Source: Pelagibius sp050290145 (lineage in GTDB: Bacteria > Pseudomonadota > Alphaproteobacteria > Kiloniellales > Kiloniellaceae). Taken from it: DNA of 64,000 nucleotides. Below are positions 26,163-35,377 of the stretch, one piece after another (positions within the stretch are counted from its first letter, which is position 1; the number at the start of each line of letters is the position of its first letter). The stretch is taken from NCBI GenBank assembly GCA_050290145.1, contig JBNKHC010000307.1:1-64000 (forward strand), given 5' to 3'. The notes beneath the pieces are model-generated. The model was not told the origin of the DNA. It did no database searches and saw only the letters and a program-made list of their open reading frames with translations. Both the position numbers and the translations under genes were made by a program.

Positions 26163-27329
26163 CTAGGCGCGCAGCGCGTCGGGGTCGTCGGCCTTGAGGC
26201 GGCCGAGCTGGTAGATCACGCTCTCGAGGCTGTCGGGGCTGATCTGACGATAGCAGTGCACCAGGTTGGAGATGATGCGCTGTTCCATCTCGGGCTGCGC
26301 CCCGGTTTGGCCGGCGCGCCGGCGCTCCAGCACTTCTTCCAGCATGATCTGAAACGCCGGCTGTAGCTGCGCGGGCAGCTGGGTGCGCGCATAGAGGCTA
26401 TTGAGCGCCGGCGTGCCGGCCTTGCGCAGGGCATTCTGCGCATTGGCGCTGGGAACGCGGGCTAGGGTCGCCATGCCGGCGCCGAAGAGCTCCAGCAGGC
26501 CGGCGGAGAGCACGCGTAACAGCAGGGTAGGCGTCAGGCTCTTGGTGCGGGCAAGGCGGCTGACCGCGGCATCGATCTCCCGGCCACCCTTCAGCGCCGC
26601 CAGGTTCTGCAGCAGGGCCCGTTCGCGACCGTGCTGGCCGAGCTGCTCGACCAGGGCCGGCGGCAGGGCGTGCTTCTGGATGATCCTGGCCTGAAGCGCC
26701 TTGGAGACCAGGCAGACCAGCCGCTCCTTCACTGCGAAGGGAAGCACCGGGCGCTCGACCATCAGCTCCTGAACCGTGGTGTCGCTGCCGAAGGCATCGA
26801 GCAGGCTGCGGTATGACTCATCCGAGATCGCGGCGCTGTCGTTGGCCAGCAGGATCTCGATGACGCTCTTGTGGCCGGTATCGATGAGGGCACCGGAGAC
26901 CGCCTCGCTGAGCGCGTCGCGCCCGGCGATGGCGCGCTGCTTTGCGGCATTGCCGCCGGAGATGATCGAAATAAGGTCCTCGTCGGTCAGTAGCGGAGAA
27001 CTCTGAAGGATCGGAATGGCCACCGCCTCGACGTCCTGCGCCAGCCGCATGGCGATGTCGCGGGGCAGGAGGGGGCTGGACTTGATGTGCTCGGCCAGGG
27101 TGCGGCGCACCTCGATCTCGGTGTCGCGGATGAGGGTCTTGAGGACCTCGATCGCGACCGCCTTCTCTTCCGCCGTCAGCTCGCCTTGGGCCATGGCCTT
27201 ACCCAGGCCGGCAGCCAGCTGGGGCCGGCAAGTGCCCCAGCGGGCGTAAATCAGCTCGCCGCGCCCCTGGGGCCCGGCTGCCGGTTCACCGCGCTCTTGG
27301 ATCTGAGGTGCAGCGTTTGCGAGAGACAT
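26163..27329 (-). CDS. DUF2336 domain-containing protein
   Basis: A 388-residue, Ala/Leu-rich, all-helical protein that looks like HEAT-type repeats. DUF2336 is widespread in alphaproteobacteria and of unknown function. Telling segments are KSSPLLPRDIAMRLAQDVE, ILQSSPLLTDEDLI, and GHKSVIEILLANDSAAISD. Repeated pairs such as SSPLL plus the Ala-rich helices support a solenoid. I chose the ATG at 27327-27329; a TTG 15 nt upstream is possible and neither has a strong ribosome site. The AT-rich 135-nt gap upstream probably holds its promoter. Confidence 0.85.
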   Translation of the reverse strand: MSLANAAPQIQERGEPAAGPQGRGELIYARWGTCRPQLAAGLGKAMAQGELTAEEKAVAIEVLKTLIRDTEIEVRRTLAEHIKSSPLLPRDIAMRLAQDVEAVAIPILQSSPLLTDEDLISIISGGNAAKQRAIAGRDALSEAVSGALIDTGHKSVIEILLANDSAAISDESYRSLLDAFGSDTTVQELMVERPVLPFAVKERLVCLVSKALQARIIQKHALPPALVEQLGQHGRERALLQNLAALKGGREIDAAVSRLARTKSLTPTLLLRVLSAGLLELFGAGMATLARVPSANAQNALRKAGTPALNSLYARTQLPAQLQPAFQIMLEEVLERRRAGQTGAQPEMEQRIISNLVHCYRQISPDSLESVIYQLGRLKADDPDALRA

Positions 27330-27350
27330 TGTTGTATCGGCCAAATAAGG

Positions 27351-27373
27351 TTTATCAATGGTGAAATGATAAA
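27351..27373. promoter_or_regulatory. 7-bp inverted repeat upstream of the DUF2336 gene
   Basis: TTTATCA (27351-27357) and TGATAAA (27367-27373) form a perfect inverted repeat with a 9-base spacer, 22 bases from the start codon, in an AT-rich gap (27330-27479). It may be an operator or leader hairpin. No terminator for the upstream cupin gene is evident in the gap. Confidence 0.3.
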
Positions 27374-27479
27374 TGAATCCTTTACCGGCGACAAAAAGTA
27401 TCGTTCCGATATTTAGCCGAATTTATCTAGATGTTGGGCGAATTTTATATCGAATTTTAGAAGGTCGACAGTACGTGTT

Positions 27480-28160
27480 CTATACCGCCAGGTGATTGCG
27501 CTTCAGGTAGAGCGTGGTGTCCGCCGCGGCGACGAAGCTGCGGTCGGCTCCGCTCGGTTCGCGCAGCCAGGCGCCGGCGCCGTAGCGCTCCTCGCCTTCC
27601 TCCAGTTCCCCGGAGACGACAAAGATCTCGAAGCCCCTCGCCGCGGACGCTGCATCGATATAGCCGGCCGGCAGGGCTGTGCCAGCAGCGAGGCGGAGCA
27701 TGGTGATGTCTTCGGGATAGCGGTCGTCGCGATAGAGCGGCAGCACCTCCACGCCGGGGGCCGTGCCCTGCCACTCGCTGTGCGCGGTATCGACGACCAC
27801 GTGCTCGCGATCGTCGCCGGCGAACTGGCAGAGCTTCACGAAGATGATGCAGCCGTCCTTGGAGAAGGGCGCGTGGCGGAAGCCCGGGGGGTTCAGAAGA
27901 AAGGTGCCGGCGGGGTAGTCGCCATGCTCGTCGGAGAAGACGCCGTCGAGAACCAGGATCTCCTCACCCTGCGGGTGCCCGTGCTCATGGAAGGCCGAGT
28001 CCGCATCATAGCGCACGACCGAGGTGACGCGGCTGAACTCGCCGTCGAGAAGGTCCAGGCGTTTGCGCCAGACCGTGGGGCTGGGGCTCGCCTGCCACTC
28101 CATCCTGGCCGTGTCCATGGCGGCCGGGCGGCTGAAATCCGCATTGAGGCTGTCGCTCAT
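27480..28160 (-). CDS. Cupin domain protein of the ChrR type
   Basis: A 226-residue protein with two cupin halves. The first has the metal-site pattern HEHGHPQGEEILVLDG (His/His/Glu) with a later His in NPPGFRHAPFS, which is typical of ChrR-type cupins. The second half (residues 125-226) is a degenerate cupin without the histidines. ChrR cupins serve as zinc anti-sigma domains or as dioxygenase-like enzymes. The N-terminal anti-sigma zinc domain is absent, and no sigma factor lies nearby, so a stand-alone sensor or enzyme role is more likely. It is divergent from the first GST gene. Confidence 0.85.
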   Translation of the reverse strand: MSDSLNADFSRPAAMDTARMEWQASPSPTVWRKRLDLLDGEFSRVTSVVRYDADSAFHEHGHPQGEEILVLDGVFSDEHGDYPAGTFLLNPPGFRHAPFSKDGCIIFVKLCQFAGDDREHVVVDTAHSEWQGTAPGVEVLPLYRDDRYPEDITMLRLAAGTALPAGYIDAASAARGFEIFVVSGELEEGEERYGAGAWLREPSGADRSFVAAADTTLYLKRNHLAV

Positions 28161-28326
28161 TCTGCTTTCTCCCGTTGTCTACCTTTAGATAGGTAGGTGC
28201 TAGATGGGTCACGAGAGCTTGATCCACAAGTGGCCCTTAGTCCCCTTGCAATCTTTTCCCGGCGCGCGCATCTGTGCAAGGTGCGGCGGCGAAGTGCCGC
28301 CGTTGATTGGGGCAAGGGAGATCCGG

Positions 28327-29022
28327 ATGACCATCGAACTCTATTCCTGGGCAACGCCGAATGGCCACAAGGTGCACATCATGTTGGAGGAACTGGCGCT
28401 TCCTTACAATGTGCATGCGATCAACATCGGAGCGGGCGATCAGTTCGACCCCGAATTCCTGAAAATCAGCCCCAACAACAAGATGCCGGCCATTGTCGAT
28501 CCGGACGGGCCGGACGGCAAGCCGATCTCCCTCTTTGAAAGCGGCGCCATTCTCATCTATCTGGCGGAGAAGACCGGCAGGCTGCTGCCGGCGGACGCAC
28601 GCGCACGCTATACCGCGCTGCAATGGCTGATGTGGCAGATGGGCGGCCTGGGACCAATGTTGGGCCAGGCGCACCATTTCCGCCAGTACGCACCCGAGCA
28701 GATCGACTACGCGATCAAGCGCTACACCAACGAGTCCAACCGCCTGTACGGCGTTCTGGACAAGCGTCTCAGCGAAGCGCATTTCCTGGCCGGCGACGAG
28801 TTCTCCATCGCCGACATCGCGGCCTGGCCCTGGACCCGCTTTCCCGAACGCCAGGGCGTGGAGCGCGCCGACTACCCGAACTTCCAGCGCTGGTTCGAGG
28901 AGATTGCCGAGCGCCCGGCCGTCAAGCGCGGCGTCGAAGTGCTGGCCGACCGGCGCACGCAAAGCTTCGACGCCAAGGCCAAGGAGATTCTCTTCGGCGC
29001 CACGCAGTACGCCCGGCATTAG
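28327..29022 (+). CDS. Glutathione S-transferase, YghU/YfcG (nu) type, copy 1
   Basis: A 231-residue protein with an N-terminal thioredoxin-like domain (MTIELYSWATPNGHKVHIML, then ISPNNKMPAIVDPDGPDG and LFESGAILIYLAEKTG) and an all-helical C-terminal domain. Motifs such as WLMWQMGGLGPMLGQAHHF place it with the nu-class YghU/YfcG proteins, which act as disulfide-bond or organic-peroxide reductases with glutathione. The ATG at 28327 follows AAGGGAG; the frame is open earlier without domain content. It is paralogous to the next gene. Confidence 0.93.
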   Translation: MTIELYSWATPNGHKVHIMLEELALPYNVHAINIGAGDQFDPEFLKISPNNKMPAIVDPDGPDGKPISLFESGAILIYLAEKTGRLLPADARARYTALQWLMWQMGGLGPMLGQAHHFRQYAPEQIDYAIKRYTNESNRLYGVLDKRLSEAHFLAGDEFSIADIAAWPWTRFPERQGVERADYPNFQRWFEEIAERPAVKRGVEVLADRRTQSFDAKAKEILFGATQYARH

Positions 29023-29176
29023 GTTCCTTTGCCTTCTGGCTAAATCAACACGGTTTTCCGGTGGCGTCGCGAACCGATATATTCGCTGCCGGGTATTCGC
29101 CTTGGCAGCGATGAGGGTCCCGCCACGCGCGGGGCTCCATTTTGTGGGTAGGTCGAGATGAGGGGAGAGTGGGTCC

Positions 29177-29800
29177 GTGACCATTGAACTGTACACCTGG
29201 AGCACGCCGAACGGCCGCAAGGCCTCAATCGCCTTGGAGGAGATGGGGCTGGACTACAGCGTCCACCCGATCAACATCACCAAGAACGAGCAGTTCGCGC
29301 CGGAGTTCCTGAAAATCAGCCCGAACAACAGGATACCGGCGATTGTTGATCCGGACGGCCCGGACGGCGCGCCGATTTCCCTGTTCGAGAGCGGCGCCAT
29401 CCTCATCTATCTGGCGGAGAAGACCGGCAAGTTCATGCCGACGGATGCGCGGGCACGCTACACGGCCCTGCAGTGGTTGATGTGGCAGATGGGCGGCTTC
29501 GGGCCGATGCTGGGGCAGGCGCACCATTTCCGGCGCTTTGCCAAGGAGGAGGTGCCCTATGCGATCGAGCGCTACACCAACGAGACCAGGCGTCTTTACG
29601 GCGTGCTGGACAAGCGCCTGAACGAGGCTGAATACCTGGCGGGCGCAGACTACTCCATCGCCGATATCGCCACCTATCCCTGGGCGGCCCGCCACGAGTG
29701 GCACGGGATTGCCCTGGAGGATTTCCCCGCCGTCAAGCGCTGGTACGACGCCATCGGCGCGCGCCCGGCGGTGGAGAAGGGAATGGCGGTTCCCGGCTGA
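29177..29800 (+). CDS. Glutathione S-transferase, YghU/YfcG (nu) type, copy 2
   Basis: A 207-residue protein beginning at a GTG (AGGGGAG nine bases upstream). It matches copy 1 almost without gaps over the first 200 residues: FLKISPNNRIPAIVDPDG, LFESGAILIYLAEKTGK, LMWQMGGFGPMLGQAHHF. Copy 1 has about 24 extra C-terminal residues. The pair arose by tandem duplication and has diverged most near the N-terminal active-site region and the C-terminus. Function as for copy 1. Confidence 0.92.
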   Translation: MTIELYTWSTPNGRKASIALEEMGLDYSVHPINITKNEQFAPEFLKISPNNRIPAIVDPDGPDGAPISLFESGAILIYLAEKTGKFMPTDARARYTALQWLMWQMGGFGPMLGQAHHFRRFAKEEVPYAIERYTNETRRLYGVLDKRLNEAEYLAGADYSIADIATYPWAARHEWHGIALEDFPAVKRWYDAIGARPAVEKGMAVPG

Positions 29801-29836
29801 CCGGGCCGGAACCTCATCCCCTGATCAAGCGGTGCG

Positions 29837-30055
29837 TCAGGCGGAGGGACGGCGTCCGCGACGGCGGCCCTTCGGCATGGCGATGAGTTCCGCCGGTGCC
29901 TTCTGACCCAGTCCGACCAGGTCCATAAGCTCTTCTTTGCAGCGTTTCAAGTTGGTCAGCTCGCGGGAGTCGTCGCGGTCGTAGACCTCGACGCAGCTCA
30001 GCTTGATTTCGACCAGATCAATGAGAGTTTCGACAGACGATCGCGAAAGGCTCAT
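29837..30055 (-). CDS. Small conserved hypothetical protein
   Basis: A 72-residue protein, MSLSRSSVETLIDLVEIKLS, mostly helical, ending in a basic tail (MPKGRRRGRRPSA) that could contact nucleic acid. The ATG follows GGGGAAT-type sequence. I have seen similar short proteins in related alphaproteobacteria but know no function. It is convergent with the second GST gene, 36 nt away. Confidence 0.65.
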   Translation of the reverse strand: MSLSRSSVETLIDLVEIKLSCVEVYDRDDSRELTNLKRCKEELMDLVGLGQKAPAELIAMPKGRRRGRRPSA

Positions 30056-30171
30056 GAGATTCCCCTGCTTGTTTTGATTAGCCCTCTGAGAGCATTTTTT
30101 AGGCTAATGGGTTAAGGGGACGTAAAGGCTAACAGAAAGTTCTGTGCAAAGTTCCACCGGGGACGAGGACT

Positions 30172-31125
30172 TTAGTCTGAGGGTGTGAAGGAAGCCGAAG
30201 CCGCCTCTGGATTGCGCCGGCCACGGCCCCGCCGCAGGCGCTGTTGCAAACGTCCGTCGATGACCGCAAGCCCGGTGAATATCAACGCCATGCCGACGAG
30301 GGCGGTAGGGCTCATCCGCTCCCCCAGTACCAGGGTGCCGAGCAGCAGCGCGGCCACCGGGATGAGAAAGGTGACGAGCAGGAGATTGGTCGCGCCGGCG
30401 CTGGCGAGGATCCTGAAATAGAGGATGTAGGCGAGGGCCGTGCTGATCAGCCCGAGGGTCAGCAGGGCCGCCCAGGTGGTGGCAGCGGGGCTGAAGGTCC
30501 AGGGACGCTCGAGCGCCACGGCCAGGGGCAGCAGGATGAGGGCCGCCGCCGCGGTCATGCCCGCCGCCGCCGCGACCGGCGGGAGATGACGCAGCCGGCG
30601 CCCGTAGATCCCCGCGCAGGCATAGCAGACCGCGGCCCCGAGCACCGCGAACTGACCCCAGGAGCGGCCGTCCAGGCCGTCGAGCGCCCCGGGGCCGATC
30701 AGCACCAGGGCGCCGGCGAAGCCGATGGCGATGCCGGTCAGGCCCCGGCGGCTCATGCGCTCGTCGGCGGTCAGGAAATGGGCCAGGACGAAGGTGAAAA
30801 GCGGTGTCGTGGCGTTGAGAATGGATGCCAGGCCGCCGTCGATCTGGGTCTGCCCCCACATGATGAGGGAAAAGGGCAGGGCGTTGTTCAGCAGCCCCAT
30901 GAGCGCGAGTGGCCCCCAGTCGGCCAGGCCCCGCGGGAGCCGCTGCCCCGTGACCAAGGCCAGGGCGAGCAACCCGAGTGCGGCCGTTCCGACCCGGCCG
31001 CAGGCCAGCGTGACCGGGCCCAGGTCGCGCAGACAGACCTCGGTGAGGAAGAAGGCCAGCCCCCAGATGAGGGCCAGGAGGATCATCTGGAGCCAGTCGC
31101 TCCCCTTCATTTGCGGTGCCTGCAT
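30172..31125 (-). CDS. DMT superfamily (EamA) transporter
   Basis: A 317-residue membrane protein with ten hydrophobic segments in two EamA repeats, opening LQMILLALIWGLAFFLTEVC. The signature segments NNALPFSLIMWGQ and ILNATTPLFTFVLAHF lie in repeat 1, with STALAYILYFRIL in repeat 2. A basic cytoplasmic tail follows. These proteins export amino acids or metabolites; the substrate is unknown. No partner gene is adjacent. Confidence 0.9.
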   Translation of the reverse strand: MQAPQMKGSDWLQMILLALIWGLAFFLTEVCLRDLGPVTLACGRVGTAALGLLALALVTGQRLPRGLADWGPLALMGLLNNALPFSLIMWGQTQIDGGLASILNATTPLFTFVLAHFLTADERMSRRGLTGIAIGFAGALVLIGPGALDGLDGRSWGQFAVLGAAVCYACAGIYGRRLRHLPPVAAAAGMTAAAALILLPLAVALERPWTFSPAATTWAALLTLGLISTALAYILYFRILASAGATNLLLVTFLIPVAALLLGTLVLGERMSPTALVGMALIFTGLAVIDGRLQQRLRRGRGRRNPEAASASFTPSD

Positions 31126-31218
31126 GGCATGAATTCCAGATTGAGCGCGGCGGCGCCAGCATAGCGGGGCGGCCGCTCGAGGCTATCCGCTTCTTGCGCC
31201 TCGGCTATCTGCGCAACA

Positions 31219-32199
31219 TCAGGAGGTTTGCTCTGCCGCCGCGGCGAGCCCGAGGAAGGCGGCATTGGGCCGGGTGATCAGCCAGGTGGGGATGTCTTCC
31301 AGATAGCTGCGGAAGCGGCCCTTGTCCTCGAAACGACCGCGGAAGCCGGAGGCCAGGAGGAAGTCCGGAAAGCGCGGCAGGATGCCGCCGCCCAGGAAGA
31401 CGCCGCCCCGTGCGCCATAGCTGAGCGCCACGTTGCCGGCGAAGGTGCCAAGCAGCAGGCAGAACAGCTCCAGCGCCTGACGACAGAGCGGATCGCCGCC
31501 CTCCAGGGCGCGCTGGGTCACCGCCGCCGGCTCCAGAGCCTCGGCAGGGGTGCCGTTCAGGCGTGCCAGGCCGCCGTGGATGTTGGAGAGGCCGGGGCCG
31601 GAGAGCAGGCGCTCGGCGGAGACATGGCCGAAGTCTTCCCTGAGCAGGGCGAAGAGGTCGGCTTCCAGCCGGTCCATGGCGGGCATGGTGACGTGGCCGC
31701 CTTCGCTGATCAAAGGGCGCGGATGGGGCTCGGCCGGCAGCAGGGCGGCGACCCCCAGGCCGGACCCCGGGCCGAGGACCGCCAGCGGGGCGGGCGGACC
31801 GCCGGCGCGAAGCCTTCCGCCGTGCCCGACCGCCAGCCGGTCGCCGTCATCGAGGTGGGGCAGGCTGAGCGCCAGGGCCGCGTAGTCATTCAGCAGGCGA
31901 ACCTGGCTGAACCCGAAGCGCTGGCGGAGCTCGCCTTCCGTCGTGTCCCACCCGGCGTTGGTCATGGCCGCCCGGGCATCGTCGACCGGTCCGGCGAAAG
32001 CCAGGACCGCCGTCTGCGGCACCTGTGCGCTGCCCAGGCGCTCCAGCGCGGCGGCGATGGCGCCGTAGGAGGTTGGGTGGGCGGCGACAGGGAGCGTCAG
32101 AACCTCGCCGAGGCCGCCTTCCCTCAGCAGGGCGAAGCGCGCGTTGGTGGCGCCGATGTCGGCCAGCAGGGCCGTCGTCTGGCCGGCCCCCGCCGTCAT
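31219..32199 (-). CDS. glk: Glucokinase
   Basis: A 326-residue glucokinase of the bacterial Glk family: ALLADIGATNARFALLREGG (phosphate 1 loop), RLLNDYAALALSLP, LGPGSGLGVAALLP and EGGHVTMPAMD. It converts glucose and ATP to glucose-6-phosphate. The frame is open 93 nt further upstream, but the ATG at 32197-32199 overlaps the otsA stop by 4 nt (ATGA) and fits the family start. As the last gene of the trehalose operon it could recycle glucose released by the GH15 enzyme into the OtsA substrate. Confidence 0.92.
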   Translation of the reverse strand: MTAGAGQTTALLADIGATNARFALLREGGLGEVLTLPVAAHPTSYGAIAAALERLGSAQVPQTAVLAFAGPVDDARAAMTNAGWDTTEGELRQRFGFSQVRLLNDYAALALSLPHLDDGDRLAVGHGGRLRAGGPPAPLAVLGPGSGLGVAALLPAEPHPRPLISEGGHVTMPAMDRLEADLFALLREDFGHVSAERLLSGPGLSNIHGGLARLNGTPAEALEPAAVTQRALEGGDPLCRQALELFCLLLGTFAGNVALSYGARGGVFLGGGILPRFPDFLLASGFRGRFEDKGRFRSYLEDIPTWLITRPNAAFLGLAAAAEQTS

Positions 32200-33581
32200 C
32201 GCGCGTGTTCCGACTTCTGCAGTGTCCGAAGAAAGGATTCCCGCCAGGCAGTGACGTCGTTCTCGGCGATGGCCTTGTACATGGAGCGCCAACGCTCGCG
32301 CCGTGCTTCCAGCGGCATGGTGAGCGCTTCCTGCATGCGCTCGGCCACGCCCTCCACGTCGTAGGGATTGACGATGAGGGCGCCGTCCAGTTCCCGCGCC
32401 GCCCCGGCGAAGCGGGAAAGCACCAGGACGCCGGGGTCCTTCTCGCTCTGCGCGGCGACGAACTCCTTGGCGACCAGGTTCATGCCGTCGCGCAGCGGTG
32501 TCACCAGCCCGACGCGGCTGACCCGGAAGAAGCCCGACAGGACCCGGCGGCTGAAGCTCTTGTTCAGGTAGCGGATCGGCACCCAGTCGTACTCGGCGAA
32601 GGTGCCGTTCACATGGCCCGCCGTGGCCTCCAGCTCGCGCCTCATGTCGATGTAGTCGGCGACATCGGAGCGCGAGGGCGGGTTGATCTGCAGGAAGACC
32701 ACCTTGCCGCGGTTGTCCGGATAGGCCGTCAGCAGATGCTCAAAGGCTTCGACACGCTTGATCAGGCCCTTGGAGTAGTCGAGGCGGTCGACGCCGATCA
32801 TCAGGTCGCGCTTGCCGAGGCTTTCCAGGAGGCGGTGGACCTGCTTGCTTCCTTCGCTTTCCGCCGCCATCTGGGCGAACATTTCCGTGTCCACGCCGAT
32901 GGGAAATGCCTGGGCCTTCAGTGTCCGGCCGAAGACCTTGATGGTGCCGTCGTCATGGACTTCGCCGCCGGCTTCGCGGCGGATGTAGTCCAGGAAGCAG
33001 TGGAGGTGGTCGACGGTCTGGAACCCGACCAGGTCGTAGGCGCAGAGCGCTTTGACGATCTCGCGGTGCTGGGGCAGGGCCAGCAGCACCTCCAGCGCCG
33101 GCCAGGGAATGTGCAGGAAGAAGCCCATCATCTGCCTGCAGCCGGCGCTGCGCAGGTTCTCGGCCAGCAGCAGGAAATGATAGTCGTGGATCCAGACGAT
33201 GTCGGAGTCTTCCAGCATCGGCTGGAGCCGGTGCGCGAAGAGGGTGTTGACGCGCTGATAGCCGGCCCAGGTGCGTTGGGCGAACTCCGCAAGGTCGAGG
33301 CGATAGTGGAAGAGGGGCCAGAGCGTCGAGTTCGCGAAGCCGACGTAATACTCGTCGTAGTCGCGCTGGGTCAGGTCGATCGTCGCGTAGGTGATCTTGC
33401 CGGCCTGCGTGAGGGTGGGTTGGCCGTAGTCCCGCTCCAGGACCTTACCGCTCCAGCCGAACCAGATGCCGCCGCGTTCGCGCAGCGCAGCGCGGACCGC
33501 AACCGCCAGGCCGCCTTCGGCACCCGGCCGGGATTGCTTGACCGCGGCGACGCGATTGGAGACGACGACCAGGCGGCTCAA
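32196..33581 (-). CDS. otsA: Trehalose-6-phosphate synthase (GT20)
   Basis: A 461-residue glycosyltransferase with the GT20 landmarks in order: MSRLVVVSNRV, EGGLAVAVRAAL, WIHDYHFLLLAENLR, FLHIPWPALEVLLALP, YDLVGFQTVDH, AFPIGVDTEMF, VDRLDYSKGLIKR and VTPLRDGMNLVAKEF. It joins UDP-glucose (or another NDP-glucose) and glucose-6-phosphate. The start is a TTG overlapping the GH15 stop (TTGA), with GGGAGGAA seven bases upstream, so the unusual start is well supported. Confidence 0.95.
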   Translation of the reverse strand: MSRLVVVSNRVAAVKQSRPGAEGGLAVAVRAALRERGGIWFGWSGKVLERDYGQPTLTQAGKITYATIDLTQRDYDEYYVGFANSTLWPLFHYRLDLAEFAQRTWAGYQRVNTLFAHRLQPMLEDSDIVWIHDYHFLLLAENLRSAGCRQMMGFFLHIPWPALEVLLALPQHREIVKALCAYDLVGFQTVDHLHCFLDYIRREAGGEVHDDGTIKVFGRTLKAQAFPIGVDTEMFAQMAAESEGSKQVHRLLESLGKRDLMIGVDRLDYSKGLIKRVEAFEHLLTAYPDNRGKVVFLQINPPSRSDVADYIDMRRELEATAGHVNGTFAEYDWVPIRYLNKSFSRRVLSGFFRVSRVGLVTPLRDGMNLVAKEFVAAQSEKDPGVLVLSRFAGAARELDGALIVNPYDVEGVAERMQEALTMPLEARRERWRSMYKAIAENDVTAWRESFLRTLQKSEHAR

Positions 33582-35377
33582 TAAGCTTCCTCCCAGGTTT
33601 TTGACAGGCGCATGGCGGAGTTTATCAGGCCGACCATGGAATAGGTCTGTGGAAAGTTGCCCCAGAGCTCGCGAGTGCCGGTCGCCATGTCTTCCGACAG
33701 CAGACCCAGGGGGTTTCGCGCGGCCAGCATGGTTTCGAAGAGCTCCCGGGCCTCGTCGGTGCGGCCGACGGCGGCCAGGGCGTCGATGTACCAGAAGGTG
33801 CAGACGTTGAAGGCGACTTCCGGCGCACCGAAATCGTCGGCGGCCACATAGCGGTGGAGGAACAGGTCGTGCTTCAGGTGCTTTTCGATCTGCTCCAGTG
33901 TGCCGAGGAAGCGCGGGTCGCTGGCCGGCAGAAAGCCGATCTCCTGGAGGCAGAGAAGGCTGGCATCGAGGTCCTCGCCGTCGAAGGTCGAGACCAGGCT
34001 GTTGAGGCGTCTGTTCCAGGCGCGCTCCAGGATCCCGTTGCGGATCGTTTTCGCCCCCTTGGCCCAGAAATCGTAGCGCTCGGTCATTTCCAGGCGCGCG
34101 GCGATGCGGGCCAGGCGGTCACAGGCGGCCCAGCACATGACCGCCGAATAGGTGTGGACCTGCTGGCGGGTGCGCAGCTCCCACAGCCCGGCATCGGGCT
34201 TGTCCCAAAGCTGCAGGGCCTTCTGCCCCAGGCTCTCGAGCTTCTCGAAGAAGCTGACGTCGCCCGGATGATCCAGGCGACAGTCGAAGAAGCTGTGGGT
34301 CGTGGCGAGAATGACGCTGCCGTAGCCGTCGTTCTGGATCTGCGTGTAGGCGCCGTTGCCGATCCGAACCGGCCCCATATTGCGGTAGCCGGAGAGGGAA
34401 TCGCAGACTGCCTCGTCGAGGCGCACCTCCTGCGAGATGCCGAAGACCGGTTGCAGATGCCCGTCTTCGGCATTGGCGCCGACGTTGGAGGAGACGATGT
34501 TGGAAATGTAACTGAGGTAGCCTTCCATGGTCTTGGTCGCGCCCAGGCGGTTCAGGGCATGGACCACGAAGTAGGCGTCTCGCAGCCAGCAGTAGCGGTA
34601 ATCCCAGTTGCGGCCGGAGTCAGGCGCTTCAGGAATCGAGGTCGTCATGGCAGCAATGATGGCGCCGGTTTCCTCGAAGCTGCATAGCTTCAGGGTGATG
34701 GACGCGCGGATCACCGCTTCCTGCCACTCGAACGGGAGGGCCAGATAGCGGGTCCACTCACGCCAGTACTCGTCGGTATTGCGGAAAAACTCCTGACTGG
34801 TCTTGTCGATGGGGGCGGTCAGGCTCTCGTCCGGGCCGAGGATCAGTGTGACGGGCCGGTCGAGAATGAAGGGGACCTCGTCATTGATGTAGGTGATCGG
34901 AGCATCGGTTGTCAGGCGCAGCGTCAGACCCGGCATGACGTAGCGCAGGTGGTTGCTGCCCCGGGTCTTCTCGGGATCGCCCTTGCCGTAGTCGTAGGTC
35001 GGGCGGACCTTGATGCAGATGCGCGGACTGCCGGAAAGCGCGCGCAGATGGCGCACGATGGTTGGAGGGCGGAAGATGCGGCCGTGATGCTTGAAGCGGG
35101 GTGCGAAGTCGGTCACTTCGACGACGCCGTCGCCGGAATCATAGAGCCGCGTCACCACCACGGCGGAGTTGCGGCGGTAATACTGTTCGGAGCGGGTGAA
35201 GCCGAGGAGCTCGATATCGTAGATGCCGCGGCCGCCGGAGTTTTCGCCGTTGAGAAGACCGCAGAAAACCGGATCGCTGTCGAAACGCGGCATACAGGAC
35301 CAGACGATTCTGGCTTTCGAGTCGATCAGCGCGCCGAAGGTGCAGTTGCCGATGATGGCGAGATCCAGTGAGCTCAA
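33578..35377 (-). CDS. GH15 family glucan 1,4-alpha-glucosidase/trehalase-like hydrolase
   Basis: A 599-residue GH15 enzyme: N-terminal beta-sandwich (residues 1-220; IGNCTFGALIDSKARIVW), then the (alpha/alpha)6 barrel with GRNWDYRYCWLRDAYF. Bacterial members hydrolyse glucoamylase substrates or trehalose. Its place between otsB and otsA suggests action on trehalose or storage glucan, but the substrate is not proven. The start is TTG, overlapping the otsB stop by 4 nt (TTGA), preceded by GGAGGGAG. Confidence 0.92.
   Translation of the reverse strand: MSSLDLAIIGNCTFGALIDSKARIVWSCMPRFDSDPVFCGLLNGENSGGRGIYDIELLGFTRSEQYYRRNSAVVVTRLYDSGDGVVEVTDFAPRFKHHGRIFRPPTIVRHLRALSGSPRICIKVRPTYDYGKGDPEKTRGSNHLRYVMPGLTLRLTTDAPITYINDEVPFILDRPVTLILGPDESLTAPIDKTSQEFFRNTDEYWREWTRYLALPFEWQEAVIRASITLKLCSFEETGAIIAAMTTSIPEAPDSGRNWDYRYCWLRDAYFVVHALNRLGATKTMEGYLSYISNIVSSNVGANAEDGHLQPVFGISQEVRLDEAVCDSLSGYRNMGPVRIGNGAYTQIQNDGYGSVILATTHSFFDCRLDHPGDVSFFEKLESLGQKALQLWDKPDAGLWELRTRQQVHTYSAVMCWAACDRLARIAARLEMTERYDFWAKGAKTIRNGILERAWNRRLNSLVSTFDGEDLDASLLCLQEIGFLPASDPRFLGTLEQIEKHLKHDLFLHRYVAADDFGAPEVAFNVCTFWYIDALAAVGRTDEARELFETMLAARNPLGLLSEDMATGTRELWGNFPQTYSMVGLINSAMRLSKTWEEAY

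Noticed and set aside
32200..32292. N-terminal extension of glucokinase
   Set aside because: The extra residues have no family support, and the ATG at 32197-32199 overlaps the otsA stop as in the other junctions of this operon.
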